From Roseateles sp. XES5 (lineage in GTDB: Bacteria; Pseudomonadota; Alphaproteobacteria; Rhizobiales; Rhizobiaceae): a stretch of DNA of 64,000 nucleotides. Location: the NCBI RefSeq assembly GCF_020535545.1, contig NZ_CP084752.1:1533501-1597500 (forward strand), written 5' to 3'. A model generated the notes under the pieces. That model saw only the letters and a program-made list of their open reading frames with translations. It was not told where the DNA came from and made no database searches. A program made the translations under genes and the position numbers. Of this stretch, positions 36,269 through 44,293 are shown one piece after another (position 1 is the first letter of the stretch; every line of letters starts with the position of its first letter).

Positions 36269-37294
36269 TTAGCCCCAGCACTTGTCCTTGCCGGTCTTGG
36301 TGTCGATGGATTCGACGCCAGCGGCCGGCTTGTCGGTCACGAGCGCGACGCCCGTGTCGAAGAAGTCCTTGCCTTCGGTGGCCTTCGGCTTTTCACCGGT
36401 ATCGGCGAACTTCTTGATCGCCTCGATGCCGAGCGAGGCCATCATCAGCGGATACTGCTGCGAGGTGGCGCCGATGACGCCGTCGATGACGTTCTGGACG
36501 CCCGGGCAACCGCCGTCGACGGACACGATCAGAACGTCCTTCTCACGGCCGACGGCCTTCAGCGCTTCATAGGCGCCGGCAGCGGCCGGTTCGTTGATGG
36601 TGTGAACGACGTTGATGGTCGGGTCCTTCTGCAGGAGGTTTTCCATGGCGGTGCGGCCGCCTTCCTCGTTGCCGTTGGTCACGTCATGGCCGACGATGCG
36701 GGCATCGTCCTCGTCGCCGATCTTGGTGATGTCCTTCACGTCGATGCCGAAGCCCTTCATGAAGCCCTGGTCGCGCAGCACGTCGACCGACGGCTGGGAC
36801 GGCGTCAGGTCGAGGAAGGCGACCTTGGCGTCCTTGGCGGCGTCGCCGAGCGTGGCGGCGGCCCACTTGCCGATCAGTTCGCCGGCCAGCAGGTTGTCGG
36901 TGGCAAAGGTCATGTCGGCAGCGTCGATCGGCTCCAGGGGCGTGTCGAGCGCGATGACGAGAAGGCCGGCGTCACGCGCCTTCTGCACGGAGGGAACGAT
37001 GCCCTTGGTGTCGGAAGCGGTGATCAGGATGCCCTTTGCGCCATCGGCAATGCAGGTCTCGATGGCGGCAACCTGGCTTTCGCTGTCGCCGTCGATCTTG
37101 CCGGCATAGGACTTCAGCGTGACGCCGAGTTCCTTGGCCTTCGCTTCGGCGCCTTCCTTCATCTTGACGAAGAAGGGATTGGTATCGGTCTTGGTGATCA
37201 GGCAGGCGCCGACATCGGCGGCGGAAGCCGGCGCGGCAAAGGCAACGCCGAGAGCAAGCGCGCCGAGAGCGGCGGAAACAATCGATTTCTTCAT
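36269..37294 (-). CDS. frcB: fructose ABC transporter periplasmic binding protein
   Basis: 341-aa sugar-binding protein (Peripla_BP_4, ribose-binding-like), the same length as Sinorhizobium FrcB. Signal peptide [25 protein letters not shown] before [12 protein letters not shown]. Ligand-site motifs [17 protein letters not shown] and [19 protein letters not shown] are typical. First gene of frcBCAK; start at 37294 with GAGGATACC upstream. The operon is divergent from the ROK regulator gene at 37582. Confidence 0.93.
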   Translation of the reverse strand: MKKSIVSAALGALALGVAFAAPASAADVGACLITKTDTNPFFVKMKEGAEAKAKELGVTLKSYAGKIDGDSESQVAAIETCIADGAKGILITASDTKGIVPSVQKARDAGLLVIALDTPLEPIDAADMTFATDNLLAGELIGKWAAATLGDAAKDAKVAFLDLTPSQPSVDVLRDQGFMKGFGIDVKDITKIGDEDDARIVGHDVTNGNEEGGRTAMENLLQKDPTINVVHTINEPAAAGAYEALKAVGREKDVLIVSVDGGCPGVQNVIDGVIGATSQQYPLMMASLGIEAIKKFADTGEKPKATEGKDFFDTGVALVTDKPAAGVESIDTKTGKDKCWG

Positions 37295-37420
37295 GGTATC
37301 CTCCCAAGGACGAAACGGGATGCACTCCTCTCCTGGAGCCATCCGGTCGCAGGTGGCCGAGCGGCTCCTCCGTCAGCCGACCTTGCTTCCGATGCTGAGA
37401 AGAACACCAAAAGAAATGCC

Positions 37421-37456
37421 TGTCAATAAATAAATCGAATTGAATTATTAATTCTA
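37421..37456. promoter_or_regulatory. AT-rich frcB/ROK intergenic control region
   Basis: AT island within GC-rich DNA. It holds TTGACA on the minus strand (37421-37426), a candidate -35 for frcB, followed by an imperfect dyad GAATTG..TTAATTC (about 37438-37453). This is the expected place for ROK operator binding. I could not fix a -10 hexamer. Confidence 0.4.
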
Positions 37457-37581
37457 TGTGGCATGCTCTGACAAAGATCGGGCGAAAGCCCTGGCAGGGT
37501 CGTTTCCGGTGGAAGAGCGGAACGCCAGCCGATAAAGAACCGTAAGGGGCAAATGACGCTCCTACGGTGCGGGAGGAGACG

Positions 37582-38811
37582 ATGACGAAGATTGCTGCTG
37601 CGGCACCCGCGCCGCCGGCCGAAATCCTCGACCCGAGCGGGGGGGCCAACCAGGTGCGCGTGCGCGCCTATAACGAGCGGCTGGTCATGTCGCTGGTGCG
37701 CCGGCACGGCAGCCTTTCCAAGGCCGATATCGCGCGGCGCAGCGGGCTTTCCGCCCAGACCGTGACCGTGATCATGCGGGCGCTGGAGGCCGAAGGGCTG
37801 CTGATGCGCGGCCCTCCGATGCGCGGCAAGGTCGGCCAGCCCTCGGTTCCCATGCTGCTCAATCCAGATGCGGTCTATTCCTTCGGGCTGAAGATCGGCC
37901 GGCGCAGCGCCGACATCGTGATGATGGATTTCGTCGGCGGCATCCGCCGGCAGGTGCGCCGCACCTATGCCTATCCCATGCCCGGCCCGCTGCTTTCCTT
38001 CATCGAGGACGGTCTTGCAGAGCTGCAGGCGGCCATCACGCCCGAGGAGCGCGGCCGCATCGCCGGCTTCGGCGTCGCCGCGCCCTTCGAGCTGTGGAGT
38101 TGGGCCAGCGAGGTGGGCGCGCCACAGGCCGACATGGACCAGTGGCGCGGCGTCGACCTCGAGGCCGAGATCGCCAGGCGCGTGCCCTATCCCGTCATGC
38201 TGCAGAACGACGCGACGAGCGCTTGCGCCGCCGAACTCGTCTTCGGCCTCGGGCCGCAGTATCCCGACTTCCTCTATCTCTTCATCGGCTCCTTCATCGG
38301 CGGCGGCGTGGTGCTCAATTCGGCGCTGTTCACCGGGCGCACCGGCACGGCCGGCGCCATCGGCCCCCTGCCCGTGCAGGGCCGCGACGGCGAGACGGTG
38401 CAGCTCTTGAAGATCGCCTCGATCTACCGGCTGGAAAACCTGCTGCGCGACCACGGCATGGACCCGAAGGCGCTGTGGTATTCACCCGACGACTGGGTGG
38501 ATTTCGGCGCGCCGCTGGAAATCTGGATCGACGACATGGCCGCGGCGCTCGCCCAGGCCGTCGTCGCCTCCGCCTCGGTCATCGACTTTTCGGCCGTCAT
38601 CATCGACGGCGGCTTTCCCGGCTGGGTGCGCGAACGGGTCGTGGCGGCGACGCAGGCCGCCGTCGCCCGGCTCGACCTTCAGGGCGTCACGATGCCCGAG
38701 ATCGTCGAAGGCGCCGTCGGCAGCCGCGCCCGCTCCATCGGCGGTGCTAGCCTGCCGCTCTTCTCCCGCTATCTTCCGGACCAGAACGTCCTCTTCAAGG
38801 AGCTTGCCTGA
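37582..38811 (+). CDS. frcR: ROK-family transcriptional regulator of the frc locus
   Basis: 409-aa repressor-type ROK protein. N-terminal winged helix (RLVMSLVRRHGSLSKADIARRSGLSAQTVTVIMRAL) and a C-terminal sugar-kinase-like domain (FGVAAPFELW, LQNDATSACAAELVFG, FIGSFIGGGVVLNSALFTG). The zinc-binding cysteines of the classical ROK signature are absent. Starts at ATG 37582 after GGAGGAG. Divergent from frcB and immediately followed by the mutarotase gene, one base after its stop. Its role in fructose control is inferred from position. Confidence 0.85.
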   Translation: MTKIAAAAPAPPAEILDPSGGANQVRVRAYNERLVMSLVRRHGSLSKADIARRSGLSAQTVTVIMRALEAEGLLMRGPPMRGKVGQPSVPMLLNPDAVYSFGLKIGRRSADIVMMDFVGGIRRQVRRTYAYPMPGPLLSFIEDGLAELQAAITPEERGRIAGFGVAAPFELWSWASEVGAPQADMDQWRGVDLEAEIARRVPYPVMLQNDATSACAAELVFGLGPQYPDFLYLFIGSFIGGGVVLNSALFTGRTGTAGAIGPLPVQGRDGETVQLLKIASIYRLENLLRDHGMDPKALWYSPDDWVDFGAPLEIWIDDMAAALAQAVVASASVIDFSAVIIDGGFPGWVRERVVAATQAAVARLDLQGVTMPEIVEGAVGSRARSIGGASLPLFSRYLPDQNVLFKELA

Positions 38812-39240
38812 ATGCTGAAAGGCCTCGATCCCATTCTCAGCCCCGCGCTGCTTTCGACGCTGCGCGCCATGGGCCACGGCGACGAGATCGCCATCGTCGA
38901 CGGCAACTATCCGGGCGTCGAGCATGCCCGCCGGCTGATCCGCCTCGACGGCGTGGCGCTGATTCCCGCACTCAACGCCGTGCTCTCGGTGATGCCCATC
39001 GACGATTTCGTCGACGAAGCGATCTTCCGCTCGACCTTCCGCCAGGAACGCGACACGCTCGAACCGGTGCATCACGAGATCATCGCCTGCTGCGCCCGGC
39101 ATGAGCCGGAGCAGGCCGTCGTGCCGCTGGTGGGCGCCGCCTTCTACGACCGCGTGCGCGCGGCCCACACGCTGGTGCAGACCAGCGAACCGCGGCTCTA
39201 CGCCAATGTCATCCTGCGCAAGGGCGTCATCTATCCCTGA
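38812..39240 (+). CDS. RbsD/FucU-family sugar mutarotase
   Basis: 142-aa protein starting MLKGLDPILSPALLSTLRAMGHGDEIAIVDGNYPG; the catalytic His of MGHGD and the C-terminal Tyr-Asn/Ile segment (RLYANVILRKGVIYP) are conserved. The family interconverts anomers of ribose or fucose, and FucU-type features dominate. Located directly downstream of the ROK gene in the frc locus, it may speed conversion of imported fructose or related sugar anomers. Confidence 0.9.
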   Translation: MLKGLDPILSPALLSTLRAMGHGDEIAIVDGNYPGVEHARRLIRLDGVALIPALNAVLSVMPIDDFVDEAIFRSTFRQERDTLEPVHHEIIACCARHEPEQAVVPLVGAAFYDRVRAAHTLVQTSEPRLYANVILRKGVIYP

Positions 39241-39391
39241 GCAAGACCGGCAAAGCCGCGTCGTGGTTCGTGTCCGGAATCGCATCGAATGATGCCCCTG
39301 TTTCCTGCGGAACAGCGGCAGGTCAGGCGATGTGAGACCTTCTGATCACCGGATGAGAGAGGCTCATCCTTAACCGATCAGGAGAGACCCC

Positions 39392-39568
39392 ATGCGCAAG
39401 TTCATCGTTTCCGCCACCGTTGCCCTCGTCGCCGCCGTCTCCTTCGCGGCCCCCTCGCAGGCCGGCTATTACAGCTACGACTACCAGCCTTATTGCTTCG
39501 TCAAGAAGATCAAGTCCTACGACTATTACGGCAACGTCATCGTCAAGAAGATCCGCGTCTGCCGCTGA
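39392..39568 (+). CDS. small secreted peptide, 58 aa, hypothetical
   Basis: 58 codons starting MRKFIVSATVALVAAVSFA, with AGGAGAG upstream. A clear signal peptide ends at SQA (residue 24). The mature 34 residues begin GYYSYDYQPYC and contain two Cys, near both ends, and repeated KKI/VKKI segments separated by Tyr-rich stretches (YDYYGN). I recognise no family. It is a monocistron with its own terminator at 39601. Possibly a periplasmic or cell-surface peptide with one disulfide. Confidence 0.75.
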   Translation: MRKFIVSATVALVAAVSFAAPSQAGYYSYDYQPYCFVKKIKSYDYYGNVIVKKIRVCR

Positions 39569-39600
39569 TACTCCCCTTCCCCGCGATCCTCCCCGCCTCG

Positions 39601-39626
39601 CCCGGCTCGCAAGAGCCGGGTTCTTT
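39601..39626 (+). terminator. terminator of the small secreted peptide gene
   Basis: Stem CCCGGCTC / GAGCCGGG with GCAA tetraloop followed by TTCTTT, 33 bp after the stop. Confidence 0.85.
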
Positions 39627-39696
39627 CTGTCGGCAGACCTTGAACCGAAGGGACGGGCATGGTTGTTTCCCTTCACGCGAAATGAAGGAGCATGAC

Positions 39697-40422
39697 ATGC
39701 GGGTTCTGGTGGTGGAAAACGACAAGGTGACCCTGCTCGGCCAGGTCGGCCTCGCGCTGGAAGAGGCGGGCGCGGATCTCGACATCTGTCGCCCCCATGC
39801 CGGCGAGGCCCTGCCGGCCGACGAGACCGCGCATGACGCCATCGTGGTCATGGGCGGACCGCAGAACGCGCTCGACGACGGGGCTCATCCCTATCTGCCG
39901 GCACTGGCCGTCCTGATGCGCCGCTTCGGCGAAGCGGAGAAATCCGTGCTCGGCGTCTGCCTCGGCAGCCAGCTTCTGGCGCGCGCCTATGGCGCGGAGA
40001 ACCATATCGGCACCGCGCCGGAATTCGGCTGGTGCCCGGTGGCGCTGACGGCGGAGGCGGCCGGCGATCCCGTGCTTTCGGCCGCCGCCGGCAGCTTCCC
40101 GATCTTCCAGTGGCACAGCGACACCTTCAGCCTTCCCGAGGGCGCGGTACGGCTCGCCACCAGTGCAGGAGCCGAGAACCAGGCCTTCCGCATCGGTCGC
40201 GCCACCTACGGCACGCAATTCCACTTCGAGGCGGGCCGGGAGGTGGTCGATAGCTGGGCGACGATCTTCCCCGACTATATCGAGAGGTCCGCGCCCGGCT
40301 GGCTGGCGGAGCGCGCCGCCCATGCCGCCAGGGATGGCGCCAGCGCCGAAGCCACCGGCCTTGCACTCGCCCGCGCCTGGGTCGCCACGATCAACGCCGC
40401 CGAGGCCCGCGCCGTCGCTTAA
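39697..40422 (+). CDS. class I glutamine amidotransferase-like protein
   Basis: 241-aa stand-alone GATase-1 domain related to the GuaA amidotransferase half and to gamma-glutamyl hydrolases such as PuuD. Nucleophile Cys in LGVCLGSQLLARAYG, His in YGTQFHFEAG with the following Glu of the triad. No synthetase domain is attached. Start at 39697 (MRVLVVENDKVTLL) with AAGGAG six bases upstream. Its stop overlaps the convergent MocR gene by four bases. Substrate not predictable. Confidence 0.88.
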   Translation: MRVLVVENDKVTLLGQVGLALEEAGADLDICRPHAGEALPADETAHDAIVVMGGPQNALDDGAHPYLPALAVLMRRFGEAEKSVLGVCLGSQLLARAYGAENHIGTAPEFGWCPVALTAEAAGDPVLSAAAGSFPIFQWHSDTFSLPEGAVRLATSAGAENQAFRIGRATYGTQFHFEAGREVVDSWATIFPDYIERSAPGWLAERAAHAARDGASAEATGLALARAWVATINAAEARAVA

Positions 40423-41843
40423 CCGAGGGCAAGCGCGAAGCGGTTCGCCGCGGCGCGCAGCACCTCGGGCGCAAAGCCGGAAAATCCGATCACCAGACCC
40501 TGCCGCGGCGGGTTGGTGACGGCCATGGCCGAGAGCGCGCGCACGCCAAGGCCCGCCTGCCGGGCGATCTCCACCGCCGCCGTGTCCGCAAGCCTTGCCG
40601 GCAGGCCGGCGACGAGGTGCAGGCCCTGGTCGGGCACGGTCACCGACAGGCTCTTCGCGGCGGACAAGCCTTCCACCAGCGCATCGCGCGCCGCCTCGGC
40701 CTGCCGCCGGGCGCGGCGCAGATGCGCGGCGAAATGGCCCTCGCGGATCAGGTCGGTCAGCGCAGCCTCGGCCAGTGTCGGCGGACTGCGGTCGGACCGG
40801 CTGCGCAGCGCCACGACCGCCTCCAGCAATGTATCGGGAATGACCGCATAACCGAGGCGCAGGCCCGGAAAGAGCACCTTGGAGAAGGTGCCGAGATAGA
40901 TCACCCGGCCGCTGTCATCCATGCCCTGCATGGCGGCGAGCGGCGGACCGGCGAAACGGAACTCGCTGTCGTAGTCGTCCTCGAGGATCCAGCCGCCCGT
41001 CTCGCGCGCCCAGTCGATAAGGGCGAGACGGCGGCGCATGCTCATGGTGACCCCGAGCGGAAACTGGTGCGACGGCGTCACATATACCGCACGGGCGCCG
41101 GGCGTGGCACGCGCGATATCCGCACCCTCCGCATCGACCGCGAGGCCCGACAGGACGAGGCCGTTTCCGGCAAAGGCGGCGCGGGCGCTGGGATAGCAGG
41201 GGTCCTCGATCATCACGCGGTCACCGGGCGACAGCACGGCGCGCAGCACGAGATCGATGCCCTGCTGCGTGCCCGTGGTGATGACGATGGAGCGCGCTTC
41301 GCAGCGCACCCCGCGCGCCTGGCGCAGATAGGCCGCGACCGCCTGGCGCAGGGCCTCGCCACCACGCGGATCGCCATAGTGGAAATGCTCCGGGCCGGGG
41401 CGGGCGAGATGGCGCGTGAGCAGCGTCCGGAAGCGGTTCAACGTGCGCGCATCGGCCATGGCGACGCCGAGCGTGCCGGGCAGCGGCATCGCCGGCGGCA
41501 CGGGGTCCACCTCCAGCGGCACGGCGGGTTTCACGTTCGGCACGCGGTCGGCGACGAAGGTGCCGGCGCCGGTGCGCGCGACGGCATAACCTTCGGCGAT
41601 CAGCGTCTCGAAGGCGGCGACGACGCTACCGCGCGAGGTCTTCAGTCGGGCGGCGAGATCGCGCGAGGGCGGCAGCTTGCTGCCGGGCGGAATGCTGCCG
41701 GCCTCGATGAGGCGGCGCAGCTCGCGGTAGAGCGCGGGCGTGCGCTTGCCGGCGGTCGGCAGGACAGGGACGAGCAGGGACCAATCCGGCAGATTGGTCT
41801 TTTTTCTTTCATCTAAATTGGTGCTTTTCCGGTCCAATCGCAT
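40419..41843 (-). CDS. MocR-type regulator (GntR-aminotransferase fusion, PdxR-like)
   Basis: 474-aa fusion: GntR winged helix (LYRELRRLIEAGSIPPGSKLPPSRDLAARLKTSRGSVVAAFETL, residues about 38-90) joined to a class I PLP aminotransferase domain with GTQQGIDLVLRAVL, EDPCYPSARAAF, and the PLP lysine in YLGTFSKVLFPGLRLGY. Such proteins sense PLP or an amino acid and often activate vitamin B6 genes. It is divergent from a flavin/pyridoxamine-phosphate-oxidase-like gene only 41 bp away, with several ATTGG/CCAAT boxes between them. Confidence 0.92.
   Translation of the reverse strand: MRLDRKSTNLDERKKTNLPDWSLLVPVLPTAGKRTPALYRELRRLIEAGSIPPGSKLPPSRDLAARLKTSRGSVVAAFETLIAEGYAVARTGAGTFVADRVPNVKPAVPLEVDPVPPAMPLPGTLGVAMADARTLNRFRTLLTRHLARPGPEHFHYGDPRGGEALRQAVAAYLRQARGVRCEARSIVITTGTQQGIDLVLRAVLSPGDRVMIEDPCYPSARAAFAGNGLVLSGLAVDAEGADIARATPGARAVYVTPSHQFPLGVTMSMRRRLALIDWARETGGWILEDDYDSEFRFAGPPLAAMQGMDDSGRVIYLGTFSKVLFPGLRLGYAVIPDTLLEAVVALRSRSDRSPPTLAEAALTDLIREGHFAAHLRRARRQAEAARDALVEGLSAAKSLSVTVPDQGLHLVAGLPARLADTAAVEIARQAGLGVRALSAMAVTNPPRQGLVIGFSGFAPEVLRAAANRFALALG
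41793..41838. promoter_or_regulatory. ATTGG/CCAAT boxes at the MocR divergent promoter
   Basis: ATTGGT (41793-41798), ATTGGTGC (41817-41824) and GGTCCAAT (41831-41838) lie around the MocR start codon; the last two form an inverted pair. MocR proteins bind multiple short boxes between the divergent genes. Inference. Confidence 0.4.
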
Positions 41844-41884
41844 GGCGCACCATGGCGGCCCATCGTTTGAAAGGCAAGCCCCGC

Positions 41885-42604
41885 ATGAGCGTCGAAACCG
41901 AAGCCACCTATCCCGTCACCGCGCGCAACCGCGTCAAGCGGCTGCATGAGCGCGGCAGCTACGACCGCGCGGCGGTGCATGCCATCCTCGATGCGGCCAT
42001 GCTCTGTCACGTCGCCTATGTCATCGACGGCCAGCCCTATGCCACGCCGACGCTGTTCTGGCGCAAGGGCGACACGCTCTACTGGCACGGCTCCTCGGCG
42101 AGCCGCATGCTGCGGCACCTGAAAGCCGGCACGCCCGCCTGCCTGACCGTTGCCCATCTCGACGGGCTGGTGCTCGCCCGCTCCGGCTTCAACCATTCGG
42201 CCAACTACCGCTCCGCCATGTGTTTCGGCACCGCCCGGCTGGTGGAAGACCCAGAGGAAAAGATCGAGGCGATGCGCGACGTGGTCGACCGCTTCTATCC
42301 GGACCGCAGCGCGCTGTTGCGCCCCATCACCGTGCAGGAGGCCAAGGCGACGACGATCATCGCCATGCCCATCGACGAGGCGGCGGCGAAGGTGCGCGCC
42401 AAGGGCGTGGGCGACGACGAGGCGGATTTCGCCCTGCCGATCTGGGCAGGCGTCATCCCCGTCACCACCGTGCTCGGCGCGGCCGCCCCCTGCCCCCGGC
42501 TAGTGCCGGATGTCGACAAGCCGGAGACCCTCGCCATCTTCCCGGAAGGCGGCCGGCTGGACGACGCGCTACAGGCGGGGCAGCAGGCCTATGAGGGCGG
42601 CTGA
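41885..42604 (+). CDS. pyridoxamine 5'-phosphate oxidase-family flavin-binding protein
   Basis: 239-aa flavin-nucleotide-binding split-barrel protein: LDAAMLCHVAYVIDGQPYATPTLFW, LYWHGSSASRMLRHLKAGTPACLTV and HSANYRSAMCFGTARLV are typical of the FMN-binding PNPOx-like family. It is divergent from, and probably controlled by, the MocR gene. True PNP-oxidase activity is uncertain, as this subgroup is mostly uncharacterised. Confidence 0.85.
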   Translation: MSVETEATYPVTARNRVKRLHERGSYDRAAVHAILDAAMLCHVAYVIDGQPYATPTLFWRKGDTLYWHGSSASRMLRHLKAGTPACLTVAHLDGLVLARSGFNHSANYRSAMCFGTARLVEDPEEKIEAMRDVVDRFYPDRSALLRPITVQEAKATTIIAMPIDEAAAKVRAKGVGDDEADFALPIWAGVIPVTTVLGAAAPCPRLVPDVDKPETLAIFPEGGRLDDALQAGQQAYEGG

Positions 42605-42716
42605 GGCGTTGGAGGCAGGGTTCGTGCGGCCTGTTCGGCCTCATCCCATACCGGTGGATGAGTCAGTTGGACACGCCAACGCGCAATGCCCATTGCCGCG
42701 ACAAGCGGCACCTACA

Positions 42717-42826
42717 CCTTCGTCATTCCCGACCTGATCCAAGTCCGGGGCGCGGGCTTCCGTGGACGGGTCTCACTGCACACGCGCGCGGCGGCTGGTG
42801 CCGGATCAAATCCGACATGACGAAGG
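42717..42826. repeat. imperfect 110-bp inverted repeat element
   Basis: Outer arms CCTTCGTCAT (42717-42726) and ATGACGAAGG (42817-42826) are perfect; the next 14 positions of each arm match at about nine. Resembles palindromic GTCATTCCCGAC-type intergenic units seen in many alphaproteobacteria. It lies in the 572-bp region 42605-43176, in which I see no supported gene; open frames there have no ribosome sites and low-complexity products. Confidence 0.6.
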
Positions 42827-43176
42827 AAAGGAAAGAGCGCCAGCGCGCGAAACGGGAGACCGGATATCCTTGCTCCTCTCCGGCATCCTTGCTGCACTTG
42901 GGGGGATACCGTCCCTCGGACCAGCCGTCGCCGGCCACGCGTCCCTCCCCCTTGCCATCCCCCCTCGCACGGGATAGACAGCCTTCGCGCGGGACGACCT
43001 GCGCCTTGTTCGTTCCGGGGACGGCCCCTTTTCTCCTAGTCGAGATCAGGCAGTCCCGTTGAACGCTCCATCCCCCTCCCTTTTCAAGCCAGCTCCGCGG
43101 TTTCCATGCATCGTGCATCGCCCTTCGGCATGCGCGGCCTATCTTCCGTGTGCTGGCGCCTTTTCGAGGACAGACC

Positions 43177-43923
43177 ATGGCCGGACCCATTGAACAATTT
43201 CGGATCAAGCCGCTGATCCCCTTCGAGATCGGCGGGCTCGACCTGAGCTTCACCAATTCTGCCGCCTATATGGCGCTGACGGCGGTTGCGGCCGGCGGCG
43301 GCCTGCTCCTTGCCACCCGCCGGCGAAGGCTTGTCCCCGGCCGCGGGCAGGCGAGTGCGGAAATGCTCTACGAGTTCGTCGCCAGGACGCTGCGCGCCAA
43401 TGCGGGCGAGGAGGGCATGCGCTTCTTTCCGCTGGTCTTCTCGCTGTTCCTGTTCATCCTCGTCGCCAACCTCATCGGCCTCTTTCCCTATGCCTTCACC
43501 GTGACGAGCCACCTGATCGTCACCTTCGCGCTGGCCATGCTGGTGTTCCTGACCGTCACGCTCTACGGCCTCTTCCGGCACGGCGCGCGCTTCCTGCGGC
43601 TCTTCGTACCCGATGGCGTGCCCCTGGTCCTGACGCCGATCATCGTGCCCATCGAGGTGATCTCCTACCTCTCGCGCCCCGTCAGCCATTCGGTGCGTCT
43701 CTTCGCCGTCATGCTGGCAGGCCATATCACGCTGAAGGTCTTTGCCGGCTTCGTCGTCTCCATGGCCGGTCTCGGCACGCTGGGCATCGTCGGCGCCGCA
43801 CTGCCCTTCGTCATGACGGTGGCGCTGACGGCGCTGGAACTGCTGATGGCGCTGATCCAGGCCTATGTCTTCACCATGCTGACCTGCATGTATCTCAACG
43901 ACGCGCTGCATCCCGGCCACTGA
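43177..43923 (+). CDS. ATP synthase F0 subunit a-like protein, orphan and divergent
   Basis: 248-aa polytopic protein homologous to rhizobial AtpB along its whole length ([28 protein letters not shown] at the N-terminus, [20 protein letters not shown] at the C-terminus). The essential Arg of the proton path is present in [22 protein letters not shown], but the next conserved Asn (RLFANMLAGH in canonical proteins) is Val. No atpI, atpE or atpF genes flank it, unlike the usual rhizobial F0 operon. It is therefore either the relocated sole copy or a paralogue. Start at 43177 after GAGGACAG. Confidence 0.85.
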   Translation: MAGPIEQFRIKPLIPFEIGGLDLSFTNSAAYMALTAVAAGGGLLLATRRRRLVPGRGQASAEMLYEFVARTLRANAGEEGMRFFPLVFSLFLFILVANLIGLFPYAFTVTSHLIVTFALAMLVFLTVTLYGLFRHGARFLRLFVPDGVPLVLTPIIVPIEVISYLSRPVSHSVRLFAVMLAGHITLKVFAGFVVSMAGLGTLGIVGAALPFVMTVALTALELLMALIQAYVFTMLTCMYLNDALHPGH

Positions 43924-44028
43924 GAAAGGCCGGCCCTGTGCCGAAACCGCACAGGGCCGGCGATTTTCCCTTCACGGGATGGAAAGGGCCATGGCGTAGA
44001 AGGAACGGGATCAACGAGGTCTTCGCCC

Positions 44029-44253
44029 ATGCAGATTGCCGGCATCATGAACACCGCCCTTCAGGGCATGGCGAGCGAAACGGCGCGGGCGGAGAAGGCC
44101 GCACGGAGCCTTGCAGGCGCGGCCGGCGCACGTGACCCCGCACTCGACATGATGGACCTCGTCGCCGCCGAAATCGGTTTTCGCGCCAATGCCGCCGTCT
44201 TCGAGACGGGGGCGGATCTCTGGGACATCCTGGCGACGATCAGGCGCGATTGA
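44029..44253 (+). CDS. small protein resembling flagellar rod/hook protein termini
   Basis: 74 aa. The N-terminal IMNTALQGMASETARAEKAA recalls the start of FlgB/FlgC/FlgG-type axial proteins, and the C-terminal MDLVAAEIGFRANAAVFETG followed by ADLWDILATI resembles their terminal helix. The globular middle is missing, so only the two coiled-coil halves remain. No flagellar genes are nearby. This is a weak, pattern-based resemblance; otherwise a hypothetical protein. A very strong terminator follows directly. Confidence 0.65.
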   Translation: MQIAGIMNTALQGMASETARAEKAARSLAGAAGARDPALDMMDLVAAEIGFRANAAVFETGADLWDILATIRRD

Positions 44254-44254
44254 G

Positions 44255-44293
44255 GACAAGAAAAAGGGAGGCGATGCCTCCCTTTTTCTTGTC
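44255..44293. terminator. strong bidirectional terminator before lepA end
   Basis: Perfect 18-bp stem with a GAT loop (44255-44272 / 44276-44293), containing AAAAAGGGAGGC and GCCTCCCTTTTT, between the small plus-strand gene and the lepA stop at 44293. Works on both strands. Confidence 0.9.

Noticed and set aside
42658..43062. 134-codon plus-strand open frame in the gap before atpB
   Set aside because: Runs through the inverted repeat, lacks a ribosome site and has no protein-like composition.
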